In this document: in pieces, positions 1 through 8,940 of the stretch
Position numbering within the stretch: the stretch's first letter is position 1
Layout of the letters: every line of letters begins with the position of its first letter
Assembly: GCF_000590925.1 (NCBI RefSeq)
Contig: NZ_CP004372.1
Location: forward strand, 3,453,001-3,517,000
Source: Roseibacterium elongatum DSM 19469
GTDB lineage: Bacteria; Pseudomonadota; Alphaproteobacteria; Rhodobacterales; Rhodobacteraceae
Direction: 5' to 3'
DNA length: 64,000 nucleotides
The notes under the pieces: generated by a model
Told to the model about the DNA's origin: nothing
Databases searched by the model: none
Seen by the model: only the letters and a program-made list of their open reading frames with translations
Translations under genes and position numbers: made by a program

Positions 1-291
1 CGCAAGGAACACCCCTCGCGCAAGTTCGTGGGTTTGGAGATCGAAGGGCAGAACGCCTTGGCCCATGGCGATTGCCTCCGCGTCGGGCGCGCTCAGGTGG
101 GCGAGGTCTGTTCCGCCATGCGCTCGCCCCGAACCGGCCAATGGATTGCACTGGCGCGGCTGGACGTGGCCCATGCCGCCGAGGGCACCCAGCTGCAAGT
201 CGGGCAATTGGACGGGCACCTGAAACGATACGCCGCCCGTGTCGTGCCCTTTCCCCATTACGACCCGCAAAAGACGCGGCCACGATCCTAA
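1..291 (+). CDS. GcvT-family aminomethyltransferase, C-terminal fragment
   Basis: The reading frame is open from base 1 and stops at TAA 289-291, so only the last 96 residues are in the window and the start lies upstream. The fragment has the pattern of the C-terminal beta-barrel of the GcvT / folate-dependent aminomethyltransferase family. It contains VGEVCSAMRSPRTGQWIALA, the counterpart of the conserved 'G-x-V-T-S-x-x-x-SP-x-x-x-x-x-IALA' stretch, and it ends in a PHYDPQKTRPR tail like that of dimethylglycine/sarcosine-type members. The reaction (glycine cleavage T-protein, sarcosine or DMSP-related demethylation) cannot be decided from the C-terminus alone. An upstream methionine at 28 is internal and not the true start. 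Confidence 0.75.
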   Translation, partial: RKEHPSRKFVGLEIEGQNALAHGDCLRVGRAQVGEVCSAMRSPRTGQWIALARLDVAHAAEGTQLQVGQLDGHLKRYAARVVPFPHYDPQKTRPRS

Positions 292-320
292 CCGCGCCAT
301 CGGGCGCCTGCCCTTTCGCG

Positions 321-1022
321 CTAGCGCAGCAAGGATCGGGCAATCGGCACGTCATGCTGTTGGCAGGCGGTCAGGATCGCCTTGGTCGCGCGCGCGAACG
401 CGTCCGAGCCGATCACGACCGGCGGGCCCGAGCGCCGCGCAATCGATATCCCGTTGCTGTCGCGGGCGATCATGATCGCCCCTGCCGCCCCCGGCCGACC
501 GAGCGCCAACGCCAACGGGGCAAGCGCCCTAACCCACCGCGGCAAGCCGCGCCGCCACGGCCCGATTTCGGCCATCTCGGCGAAGGGCACCGCAAAGCGG
601 CGGCGACCGGTCTCGACCTCCAGCCCTGTTTGCGTGATGCGCACGGCCATCGCGGCATAGTGCCACCCGATGCCGGTGAAGATCAGGAAGAACAGCCCGG
701 CCGGCCAGGCCAGCACCGCCGAAGGATGCAGCGCGCCGCCCCCCATAGGCCAGGCGGGTTCGGCCCAGAACGGGATCGCAAGGAATGGCGGCGCGAACAG
801 AAAGCTGAGCAAATCCGGGCCGATCACGGCAGGACCGCGGTCATAGACCCAAGCGTCGGCAGGCGGCTTGGGGATCGGGGCGGCAACGTAAACGACAAGG
901 GCAAGCACACCCAAGCCCACACCCGCGGCCCAGGACAGGCGCGCCGCGGCGATGCATGCAGCCAGTAACAGCGCGACCGTCACGGCCCGCTGCAGCGCAA
1001 GCGACAGGCCCCGCCCGGTCAT
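321..1022 (-). CDS. hypothetical integral membrane protein
   Basis: A 233-residue protein beginning MTGRGLSLALQRAV. An in-frame ATG further upstream (1073) exists, but the ATG at 1022 is preceded by AGAGGTGG and starts directly at a hydrophobic N-terminus. At least three hydrophobic segments are visible: residues about 13-50 (two closely spaced) and a later pair around the FLFAPPFLAIPFW and WPAGLFFLIFTGIGW stretches. They are followed by a basic, soluble C-terminal part with a VRITQTGLEVE-type strand, as in PH-like membrane-associated domains. I do not recognise a named family. It converges on the GcvT-like gene, and no functional partner is evident. Confidence 0.6.
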   Translation of the reverse strand: MTGRGLSLALQRAVTVALLLAACIAAARLSWAAGVGLGVLALVVYVAAPIPKPPADAWVYDRGPAVIGPDLLSFLFAPPFLAIPFWAEPAWPMGGGALHPSAVLAWPAGLFFLIFTGIGWHYAAMAVRITQTGLEVETGRRRFAVPFAEMAEIGPWRRGLPRWVRALAPLALALGRPGAAGAIMIARDSNGISIARRSGPPVVIGSDAFARATKAILTACQQHDVPIARSLLR

Positions 1023-1183
1023 CGCGCCACCTCTGCAAGAGGTACGACACGTGGCACACGGCCCGCGGCGCACCCCGCAATCGGGAGCATCATGTCCATT
1101 TGTCGACCACCCTTTTGCACGGTCCGGGACAACCGGATGCGCTCAGCCTAGGGCGTGGGGTCGGCCGGCTGACATGACTCAGG

Positions 1184-1942
1184 TCAATCCGGATTGCCCG
1201 GCGACGGGGCCTTGCGCGCCGATAGCGCATCGCCCAACGGCAGATCCACCTGCCCGAGCCAGTCGGCCATCGCGGCGGTCACGGGCGCGGGCTGCTCCAA
1301 TGTCGGCAGATGGCCGGCCCTCGCGACCATGACCAGCGTCGCCGCCGGGATCAGGCGGTGCATCAGCCGATGCCGGTCAGGCGGGCACAGCCGATCCTCG
1401 GCTCCGCACAGGATCAGCGACGGGACCTCGACCGCGGCCAGCGTCGCCTGCTGATCGGGCCGGTCACGCAGGGCAACCGACTGTCGCAGGAAGACCTCGG
1501 GCCCCAGAGTGCGGGCCATGGCCATGCACAGATCGAGGATCTCGGCATGGGTCTTGCCGCCGGCGGCCAGGTAGTTGGGTTTGAGCTCTTCGCGCATGAC
1601 CTGATCCAGAAGACCCGCGCGCACCTTGGCCATCTGCGGACCGCGCCGGGCCTTGACCTCGGGTTGTTCCGCAAGGGGGTTCGTATCGAGCAAGGCCAGC
1701 CCCGCCACGCGGTCAGGCGCCTGACGAAGGACCTCCATCGCCACGATGCCGCCCATCGACAACCCGGCCAGCGCAAACCGCGCAGGCGCCTGCGCAAGCA
1801 CCTGCGTCGCCAGATCCTGCACGGTATCCGCGCCCGTCAGATCGCCGACGACGACCGAGCGACCGGGTGACACTGCCGCGATCTGCGGTTCGAACAACCG
1901 GCGGTCGCACATCATGCCCGGCAACAGGACCAGCGGTGTCAT
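1184..1942 (-). CDS. alpha/beta hydrolase
   Basis: 252 residues starting MTPLVLLPGMMCDRRLF, the typical beta-strand plus oxyanion-loop opening of alpha/beta-fold esterases. The nucleophile elbow is the GLSMGG motif (Ser near residue 84). A late Asp in LILCGAEDRLCPP and a C-terminal His in RAGHLPTLEQP complete a normal catalytic triad. The start is fixed by context: the ATG at 1942 overlaps the TGA of the upstream MetE-like gene by four bases (ATGA), so the two are translationally coupled. The substrate is unknown. It sits at the end of the leftward operon that begins at the UgpC-type ATPase, so an ester or lactone hydrolysis step in that pathway is an inference. Confidence 0.8.
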   Translation of the reverse strand: MTPLVLLPGMMCDRRLFEPQIAAVSPGRSVVVGDLTGADTVQDLATQVLAQAPARFALAGLSMGGIVAMEVLRQAPDRVAGLALLDTNPLAEQPEVKARRGPQMAKVRAGLLDQVMREELKPNYLAAGGKTHAEILDLCMAMARTLGPEVFLRQSVALRDRPDQQATLAAVEVPSLILCGAEDRLCPPDRHRLMHRLIPAATLVMVARAGHLPTLEQPAPVTAAMADWLGQVDLPLGDALSARKAPSPGNPD

Positions 1943-3060
1943 GCGATCTGCCGCGCGCCCTCGACCATCGCGGCAAGCTTGGCATAGGCGATCTCCGGAT
2001 CGACCGCGCCAAACCCGGCAAAGGTGCCAAATCCGCAATCCGAGCCGGCGATCACGCGATCGGCCCCCACGATCTCGACAAACCTCTGCAGGCGCTGCGC
2101 CACAAGGTCGGGATGTTCGACGAAATTCGTTGTCGTATCGACCACACCGGGGACCAGCACCTTGTCCTCGGGGATATCGGCGGCGCGGTCGCGCCAGACG
2201 GTCCATTCATGCCCGTGGCGCGGGTTCGAGGTTTCGAACAGCAGGTAGCGCGCCTTGGCCGACACTAGCGTGTCGAACATCTTGGCCATGGGAATGTCGC
2301 AGACATGCGGCCCCTCGTAATTGCCCCAGCAGATGTGGATGCGCACACGATCCTCGGGGATTTCGGACAGGGCGTGGTTCAGCGCCTCGACATGGGAGGC
2401 CGCCACCTTGACGAACTCGGCATCGGACAGATCGTTGAACAGCATGTGACGCGACAGGGCCAGGTCGGGGCAATCGAGCTGCAGGTCCAGCCCGGCGGCC
2501 ACGATAGTCTCATATTCCGCCTTCATCGCATCAGCCAGCGCGGCAAGATACGCCTCGCGCGTCGGGTAGTGGTCGTTCTGCAGAAACAGCGAGATGACGC
2601 CGGGCGAGGCCGCGTTCATGAACCCGCGCGCGACCCCGTGCGCCTCCATCGCGGCCTTGAGATTGGCGATGTCCTTTTCCAGCTCGCCCTGCCCTTTCGA
2701 GCGTACCTCGCCCACGCACATCGGGCGCGCATATTTCGGCGTGCCGCCGGACTCGGCGATGCGCTTGAGGAAACTGGGAAACAGCTTGAGATCGGCAGGC
2801 GCGTTGCGCGGGCTGTCACCGTCAAAGCCGGTGTAGCGATCCTTGACATAGGTCGCATAGCTGATCTTGGACGTCTCGCCATCGCTGACGATATCGACCC
2901 CGGCCGCTTTCTGTTTGCCCACAGTCTCCATCACGGCCTGCGCCATGCAGGCGTCAAAATCCGCAGGCTCGTAGCTTTCGCCATGCTCGCGGGCGAAAAT
3001 GAAATCGACCACCGCCTGCGTGCGCGGCAGTGATCCGACATGAGTGGTCAACAACCCCAT
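1939..3060 (-). CDS. cobalamin-independent methionine synthase-like (MetE C-terminal family) protein
   Basis: 373 residues matching the catalytic (C-terminal) barrel of MetE in length and pattern. It has TTHVGSLPRT at the N-terminus, the DIVSDGE segment, an internal HICWGN (His-x-Cys zinc-ligand type), and a C-terminal AGSDCGFG motif carrying the last zinc-binding Cys. Stand-alone proteins of this type include methyltransferases and epoxyalkane:CoM transferase relatives. There is no N-terminal MetE half, so de novo methionine synthesis is not implied. It ends in an ATGA overlap with the hydrolase gene. Its start region overlaps the end of the atypical ORF at 3048-3458 by 13 bases. The substrate is not predictable from sequence. 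Confidence 0.8.
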   Translation of the reverse strand: MGLLTTHVGSLPRTQAVVDFIFAREHGESYEPADFDACMAQAVMETVGKQKAAGVDIVSDGETSKISYATYVKDRYTGFDGDSPRNAPADLKLFPSFLKRIAESGGTPKYARPMCVGEVRSKGQGELEKDIANLKAAMEAHGVARGFMNAASPGVISLFLQNDHYPTREAYLAALADAMKAEYETIVAAGLDLQLDCPDLALSRHMLFNDLSDAEFVKVAASHVEALNHALSEIPEDRVRIHICWGNYEGPHVCDIPMAKMFDTLVSAKARYLLFETSNPRHGHEWTVWRDRAADIPEDKVLVPGVVDTTTNFVEHPDLVAQRLQRFVEIVGADRVIAGSDCGFGTFAGFGAVDPEIAYAKLAAMVEGARQIA

Positions 3061-3458
3061 TTCGTGGCCTCATTCACATAACGGGCATACTGGATGTCAG
3101 GGACGCCTACTGAAAACCACTCGTAAGCCAGCACATTGCTTTGCTCTTCCGAATAATCATTCTCGGGAGCAAGAATTACGCCGCTTCCCGGTACATTTGT
3201 GCTGTTCTTCTTCACCACAATCGCGTTCAACCTAGGAAGTTGTTCGTGTTCGCAAATCATTCCAATGATGCCCAATGGCCGCGAGAGGCCAAACGCTGGC
3301 AACCCAATCCACCGCCCAGCTTCTGTGTATGAGATCAATCCTGCTGATAGTCCTTGCTCTTCCGGTTTGAATACCGCTGCGGCGGCAAGGATGGGCCAGA
3401 GTTGTATTGCTCGCCACGAAACCTCTTCGCCTCTATCTTGGAAGTACTCTAGTGCCAT
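3048..3458 (-). CDS. hypothetical protein, base composition unlike neighbours
   Basis: A 136-residue ORF with an AAGGGG ribosome-binding site about eight bases before ATG 3458. Its opening contains WRAIQLWPILAAAA and a later part reads LGIIGMICEHEQLPRLNAIVV followed by a 'K-x-T/S-x-x-P-G-x-G' stretch. This arrangement is seen in small uncharacterised bacterial proteins that open with 'WPILxxxA' and contain 'LPPLNALVVN..TGLPG'. No catalytic motif is recognisable. The stretch is visibly AT-richer than the genes on both sides and uses less biased third positions. It also interrupts an otherwise tight operon, which suggests acquisition by transfer. The function is unknown. Confidence 0.6.
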   Translation of the reverse strand: MALEYFQDRGEEVSWRAIQLWPILAAAAVFKPEEQGLSAGLISYTEAGRWIGLPAFGLSRPLGIIGMICEHEQLPRLNAIVVKKNSTNVPGSGVILAPENDYSEEQSNVLAYEWFSVGVPDIQYARYVNEATKWGC

Positions 3459-3480
3459 ACAGGAACCCCTTTTTTGGAAA

Positions 3481-4473
3481 TCAAGGCTCGTCGACGCGCC
3501 AAGTTCCGCCGGCCGGATCGTCGGTGCCTACCACGTGATACAGGGCGGCCTCGCCGGTCATCGACGGATAAGCGGTGTGGTCGAGGTTTTCCGGCACGCT
3601 CATCGTGTCGCCCGGGGCCAGCGTCGCTTCGCCCGCCGGGGTGCTGTCATTGCCCTGCCAGACCACGCGCCAATGGCCCTTGACCGGCATCAGGACCGAG
3701 GGGCGGTCGTGCCGGTGCATCCGGCGCGTCGCGGAGGCGCGGGTGACCAGTGCCACCTCGAACCCCGGCTTGTCGCGCAGAACGCCGTGTTCCCCGATCA
3801 CCGGAACGGGGTCACGATCGGCCATGGCCGCAAGGTCCAGGTAGCGGGCCACGTAGCCGGGAATGACCTCGCGCGTCGTGGGCTCGGGGAAGTTCTGCAA
3901 CTCCTCCTCGGTGAGCAACGGCATCGCGCCCACGCCCTCGGGCAGGGTTTCGCCCCTCTTGGTGTCATAGAGCTTGCCCTCGGCGGACAGGACCAGACCG
4001 TGATCGCGGGCGTCCTCGATCACCTGCGGGGCCCAGATCACGCCACCGCCCGCGTCATCCCCGCCCAGGATCGCCATGATCATCCCGTAATCTTCCCCGA
4101 TGTTTTCGAAGCCCCGAAAGATGCCCGTCGGGATGTTGAAGATGTCTCCGGGTTCCAGCACCACCTCGCCGGCGTCGCCCCAGCGCCCCCAGAAAAAGCG
4201 CCACCGCCCCGACAGGACGAAAAACACCTCGGCCGTGCGGTGCGAATGCAAGGAGTTGCGGCATTTGGGCGGCTGGCCGGCGGCCCCGATATTGAACCCA
4301 TGCGGGATCGTGATGTGGACGTGCTGGTCGGCCGCCTCGGACACGCCGCCCCCGATGATGGTGAAGTTCTCCTTTCGGTCGCTGCCCGGTGTATGGGCAT
4401 CGATGAACGCGGTGCGACACGGTTTCAGGTCGCCGTAGCGAACGATGCGGGCTTCCATCTCGGGCGGGGTCAT
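3481..4473 (-). CDS. bicupin (two cupin domains), dioxygenase/isomerase-like
   Basis: 330 residues with two cupin barrels. The first (about residues 60-140) has the metal-binding pattern H-S-H-x3-E in NSLHSHRTAEVFF, followed by LEPGDIFNIPTG. The second (about 235-320) has RRMHRHDRPSVL and LAPGDTMSVPENLDHTAYPS, so its first His pair and the distal His are present but the usual Glu is not obvious. The first domain may therefore be the metal-bearing catalytic one. ATG 4473 is preceded by AAAGGA. The gene lies in the leftward operon downstream of the double SnoaL gene. Gentisate-type ring-cleaving dioxygenases are bicupins, but so are isomerases and seed-storage-like proteins, so the reaction is left open. 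Confidence 0.75.
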   Translation of the reverse strand: MTPPEMEARIVRYGDLKPCRTAFIDAHTPGSDRKENFTIIGGGVSEAADQHVHITIPHGFNIGAAGQPPKCRNSLHSHRTAEVFFVLSGRWRFFWGRWGDAGEVVLEPGDIFNIPTGIFRGFENIGEDYGMIMAILGGDDAGGGVIWAPQVIEDARDHGLVLSAEGKLYDTKRGETLPEGVGAMPLLTEEELQNFPEPTTREVIPGYVARYLDLAAMADRDPVPVIGEHGVLRDKPGFEVALVTRASATRRMHRHDRPSVLMPVKGHWRVVWQGNDSTPAGEATLAPGDTMSVPENLDHTAYPSMTGEAALYHVVGTDDPAGGTWRVDEP

Positions 4474-4514
4474 CTGTGGGGTCCTTTGCGGGTCATGGTC
4501 GGTCGACGGGGCGC

Positions 4515-4556
4515 CGTTTTCCTCGAGGAAAACGGACGGAAACCTCGAGGTTTCCG
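4515..4556. repeat. two adjacent perfect 20-bp palindromes sharing a CCTCGAGG core
   Basis: CGTTTTCCTCGAGGAAAACG at 4515-4534 and CGGAAACCTCGAGGTTTCCG at 4537-4556 are each perfect 10+10 palindromes, separated by the dinucleotide GA. Both are centred on CCTCGAGG, and their flanks are partial inversions of each other (TTTT/AAAA against AAA/TTT). They fill the 99-bp gap between the SnoaL-like gene (4573-5565) and the bicupin (3481-4473). They could form a cruciform or twin hairpin in the transcript, acting as a processing or attenuation site, or serve as tandem protein-binding sites. Confidence 0.7.
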
Positions 4557-4572
4557 CGCCCTCTCTCGGGCG

Positions 4573-5565
4573 TCATTCATTTGGGCCGGCATAAAGCAGG
4601 ATCTGTTTCCAGATGGCGGTTTCGTCATAGAGCGTGTAATCGCGGCGCAGCGTCGGCTCGGCCGCGCCCAGCGTGCCGAACTCGGCATGGGTGATGCCCA
4701 TCACGTAGACGGGCGCGCCGGTGGGGGCACCGAACGCGCCCCAGCCCTCGTGCTTGCCCCAAAGGCTCCACCGGACGGCCGCGCGCGGCGGCATGGTCGG
4801 GTCTTCGCGGCCGATCTGGTGCTCGATGGTGAAGACGGCGTTGGGGAACGCCGCACGCAGGCCCATCCAGAACCAGTCCGCGGCCTCGTGCCCATGGGCG
4901 GTCAGGCCACCGGGATATTCAAGATGACAGGCCCGGTCATAGACCTGCGGGATGGCCCGCAGATCGGCCGCCATGATGCGGGTCAGCAGATCGGACAGGC
5001 GCTGCCCCCACTCGTTATCGTTGCCCCGCCCGGTATAGGGGCCCGGACGGTCGGTTTCCGGAGTCATCGGCTTGACACAGGCCAGCGGCCCGCCCTCGCG
5101 CGCGATCAGGTCACGGGCGTAATCGCGCGGCTCCCACCCCAGCTGGCGCACGATGGCCCCCTGGTCGCGGATCAGCCATTCATCGTCGATCATGTTGTCG
5201 CGCGCATGGCAATCGGCGAGGATGCGATAGCCCAGCTGCGCCCCGGTCGCCGCGCCGTAGACGCCGTCGCCGGAATGGGTCGCCTGGCTGAAGATGCGAT
5301 GGGAGGACAGCATGCCGTCCTCGGGGTCGCCCGACCAGATTACATCCTCGCCCAACAGGGTTCGGTCGGGAAACTCGGCCAGCGTGGCCATGGTGGCGGC
5401 GATCACGCCCGCATTGCCGGTCACGACCGAGGCGGGCGAGCGCACGACGATCTCCGGCGCGTAATAATCATGCAGCGTGGCGATGCCGCGATCTTCCCAG
5501 ATCTCCTTGGTGATCCCGATGATGTAATGGGGAAAATCGCGAAACTTGGGGTCGAAACCCTTCAT
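4573..5565 (-). CDS. double-domain SnoaL/NTF2-like protein
   Basis: 330 residues containing two SnoaL-like (NTF2-fold, 'ester cyclase') units in tandem. The first covers roughly residues 20-150 (IATLHDYYAPEIVVRSP, ILADCHARDN) and the second roughly 190-330 (AIPQVYDRACHLEYPGG, VYVMGITHAEF, ETAIWKQILLYAG). Start choice: the ATG at 5565 forms an ATGA overlap with the LacI stop and has GAAGGATGG at good spacing. An ATG three codons upstream (5574) would leave no room for a ribosome-binding site. It is a paralogue by architecture of the genes at 6580-7629 and 12171-13199. The fold is used by polyketide cyclases, dehydratases and ketosteroid isomerases, and the actual reaction is unknown. Confidence 0.75.
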   Translation of the reverse strand: MKGFDPKFRDFPHYIIGITKEIWEDRGIATLHDYYAPEIVVRSPASVVTGNAGVIAATMATLAEFPDRTLLGEDVIWSGDPEDGMLSSHRIFSQATHSGDGVYGAATGAQLGYRILADCHARDNMIDDEWLIRDQGAIVRQLGWEPRDYARDLIAREGGPLACVKPMTPETDRPGPYTGRGNDNEWGQRLSDLLTRIMAADLRAIPQVYDRACHLEYPGGLTAHGHEAADWFWMGLRAAFPNAVFTIEHQIGREDPTMPPRAAVRWSLWGKHEGWGAFGAPTGAPVYVMGITHAEFGTLGAAEPTLRRDYTLYDETAIWKQILLYAGPNE

Positions 5566-6583
5566 CTTGTCCATCCTTCAGGAATACGGGCCGAGCCGCG
5601 CAGGATCAGCGGCCCGGCAATCTCGATCTTTTCGGGCAGGCGGTTCGGGTCCTCGATCTGGCCAAGGACGGTCTCGACCGTCGCCTCGACCATGCGATTG
5701 AGCGGTTGGCGCAGCGTCGTCAGATCATAGGCGGGCCACTCGGCCATCGGCACGTCATCATAGCCCACGATCGAGACGTCACCCGGCACCGAAAGGCCCA
5801 ACTCGCTGCGCAGGGTATCCATCACGGCGAACGCCATGTGATCGTTCCCGACGAAGATCGCATCGGGGCGGTCGGCTGCGCGCATCAGGTCGCGCGCCGC
5901 CTGTGCTGCGGCCTCGCGATTGTACATGCCGTCGGTGACGGCGACCGGGGCGAGGCCCGCCTGATCGAGTGCGGCCAGAAACCCCTGGGCCCGGTCACGC
6001 CCGGTCGAGGCGCCCTGCCAGCCGGCGATATGGGCGATGCGCCGGTGCCCGCCCGCGACCAGAAACTCGGCCACGCGGGCGCCGCCGGCGCGGTTGGCCG
6101 ATGTGATCGCGCTGAAGCCCGCGCCATCCTGACCGCGGTTGAACATCACGACGGGAATGCCAAGCGCGCCGCAGCGCTCGGTCAGGTCGGACGACATGGC
6201 GACCGAGGCGGTGATGATCGCCTCGACCTGATAGGCCATCAGGTCTTGGACCACCTGCGCCACCCCTTCGGTCGAGTTTTCCGCCATCATCAGCAGGATG
6301 TTGTACCCGCGCGCCCGCAGGCGATGACCCAGGCTTTGGATGGCGGCCGGATAGAACTGATTGTCGAGATAGGCCACGACAAGGCCGATGATCCGGCTTT
6401 TGCCGGTGATCATGGCGCGGGCCAGCGAATTGGGGCGATAGCCAAGCTGGTCGGCGGCCGCGCGGACCTTGGCGATGGTCGATGGCGAGGCGGATCGACC
6501 CCCGAAAACACCCGGCTGACAGCCGACTGGCTGACACCGGCCAGCCGCGCCACATCGACAGAGGTGACCTTGGCCTCGGTCAT
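5562..6583 (-). pseudogene. LacI-family transcriptional regulator, frameshifted
   Basis: The N-terminal helix-turn-helix (TSVDVARLAGVSQSAVSRVF) reads in one frame from ATG 6583. The rest of the DNA-binding domain and the periplasmic-binding-like effector domain (IGLVVAYLDNQFYPA ... VSIVGYDDVPMAEW ... TTLRQP) read in another. Adding one G to the G5 run (6499-6503 on the plus strand) restores an uninterrupted 340-residue LacI protein with the expected hinge region (SASPSTIAKV...LGYRPN). ATG 6583 overlaps the stop of the upstream SnoaL gene (ATGA), and the stop overlaps the next ATG in the same way. The likely role is substrate-responsive control of the ABC transporter/SnoaL cluster through the paired operators at 8698 and 8823. 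The break may be a sequencing error. Confidence 0.85.
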
Positions 6584-7629
6584 CGGAGGTCCTCGGCCAT
6601 CGGATCGGGGATCTGCACCGCCGCCAGATTGCGGGCCTTGTTGAATTCGGCCACCCGCGCCAGAACGTCGACGCCGACCTGGCGATAAAGGTCGAGCAGA
6701 TCGACCAGCACCCAGTTCTCGCGGATCAGCCCGTCTTCGAGCCGCCAGAAATCGAGGCTGCACAGCAACACCTCGCCATGGCTGGGCGGCAGGCCCATCC
6801 AGCCGCCGCCCGTCAGGGTCAGGCGCATATTGGGCCACCCGGTTTCGGCGACGACATCGCCCTCGGCGATCCAATGGGACATCAGATCGCCCATCGCATC
6901 CAGCTTGCGGTCGGGCATCGCGCGCAGGAACGGGATCTGGTGCCAATGGCGAAAGCCTGCAACCCCACGCCCGGTGCCGATGCCGGCGGGGCCATACCAG
7001 TTGAACCGCGGGTGCCAGTAGCGGTCGAGCTTCATGACCTCGGGGCTGCCTTCGGCGGGATAGCGGCACAGATCGGTCAGCATGGCGATGACATGATCCA
7101 GCGCCGCCTGCCCGTCGCCGGACAGGCGCAGGCCATCGCCGCTCATCGGGGCGGGCGTGTTCAGGAACGCGCCCAGTTGTGGCGCCATGGGCCAGGCGCG
7201 GGCCTGCATCATCAGTTCCGGGATATCCCAGATCGCCTGCATCTCGGTGACCTGCCCGTTCTTGATGCAAAAGAACTCGTGATAACGCATATGGGCCAGA
7301 TGCCCGGTGGGCGGAATGCCCAGAAACGGCGCCAGAAAAGAGCCCATATAGCTGCCCATGCAGCCCACCCAATCCTGCCCCTGGGGGGTGGTGCCGGCCA
7401 CCACGATCATGTCGCGCCGTTCCAGATCGGGCATGGCGGCCAGCAGCGGGGCATAGGCCGCGTCGAACAGGGCCTCCGGGCCGGACAGGTCCCCGAACGG
7501 GTGACACAGATGCACCGTGGCATCGGGGGCCATCACCCCGGCTAGCGCAAGGCGCAGGCTATCCGGCGTGGTGGTTTCCGCCGCCTTGCGGAGCGGGAGC
7601 AGCGCGGCTTTCACGTCGCGGGTCGGCAT
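6580..7629 (-). CDS. double-domain SnoaL/NTF2-like protein
   Basis: 349 residues with two SnoaL-like units. The first half carries [20 protein letters not shown] and a [20 protein letters not shown] strand. The second carries [20 protein letters not shown] and ends in [20 protein letters not shown]. The '[12 protein letters not shown]' and 'W-G-P-x-GIG' phrases also occur, in modified form, in the 12171-13199 protein, so these two are the closer paralogues. It lies three bases downstream of the UgpC-type ATPase stop and is coupled to lacI by ATGA. No catalytic assignment is possible. The repeated genetic linkage to a carbohydrate-type ABC importer argues for a role in metabolising the imported compound. 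Confidence 0.75.
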   Translation of the reverse strand: MPTRDVKAALLPLRKAAETTTPDSLRLALAGVMAPDATVHLCHPFGDLSGPEALFDAAYAPLLAAMPDLERRDMIVVAGTTPQGQDWVGCMGSYMGSFLAPFLGIPPTGHLAHMRYHEFFCIKNGQVTEMQAIWDIPELMMQARAWPMAPQLGAFLNTPAPMSGDGLRLSGDGQAALDHVIAMLTDLCRYPAEGSPEVMKLDRYWHPRFNWYGPAGIGTGRGVAGFRHWHQIPFLRAMPDRKLDAMGDLMSHWIAEGDVVAETGWPNMRLTLTGGGWMGLPPSHGEVLLCSLDFWRLEDGLIRENWVLVDLLDLYRQVGVDVLARVAEFNKARNLAAVQIPDPMAEDLR

Positions 7630-7632
7630 GGG

Positions 7633-8674
<1,042 letters not shown>

Positions 8675-8697
8675 GTTCGTCCACCCTTGCGCAGATG

Positions 8698-8713
8698 TTG
8701 CATACGTTTTCAA
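8698..8713. promoter_or_regulatory. probable LacI-family operator (left copy)
   Basis: TTGCATACGTTTTCAA, a half-degenerate version of the 16-bp palindrome TTGCAYACGTRTGCAA with a central ACGT. It sits 24 bases upstream of the UgpC-type ATPase start in the divergent region, where it could block transcription of the leftward operon. LacI-family operators characteristically have a central CG in a 14-20-bp palindrome. Assignment to the LacI gene of this cluster is by proximity. Confidence 0.55.
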
Positions 8714-8822
8714 CGACGCTATCGCCAAACCGAAAAGGCAAGCAAGCCATATTTTGCAAGATAATCCAAACACCGTTCGAACGACGAAAATGCTTGTCAG
8801 CCACGGATTTGCTGGCCCAATG

Positions 8823-8838
8823 TTGCACACGTATGCAA
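8823..8838. promoter_or_regulatory. probable LacI-family operator (right copy)
   Basis: TTGCACACGTATGCAA, a nearly perfect 16-bp palindrome (one mismatched pair) matching the element at 8698-8713. The two centres are 125 bp apart, so one site lies near each of the divergent promoters (ATPase leftward, binding protein rightward from 8941). Looping between them is possible. The rest of the 8675-8940 region is AT-richer than its surroundings and holds no credible gene. Confidence 0.6.
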
Positions 8839-8940
8839 GCGCATTGGCGATTCGCCGTGCAGCGAATGCCGATGCCGAGAGGACGACAAGACAAAGGGCG
8901 CATCGCGAACGCGCCGACCACATCAGGGAGCCTTTGTGCC

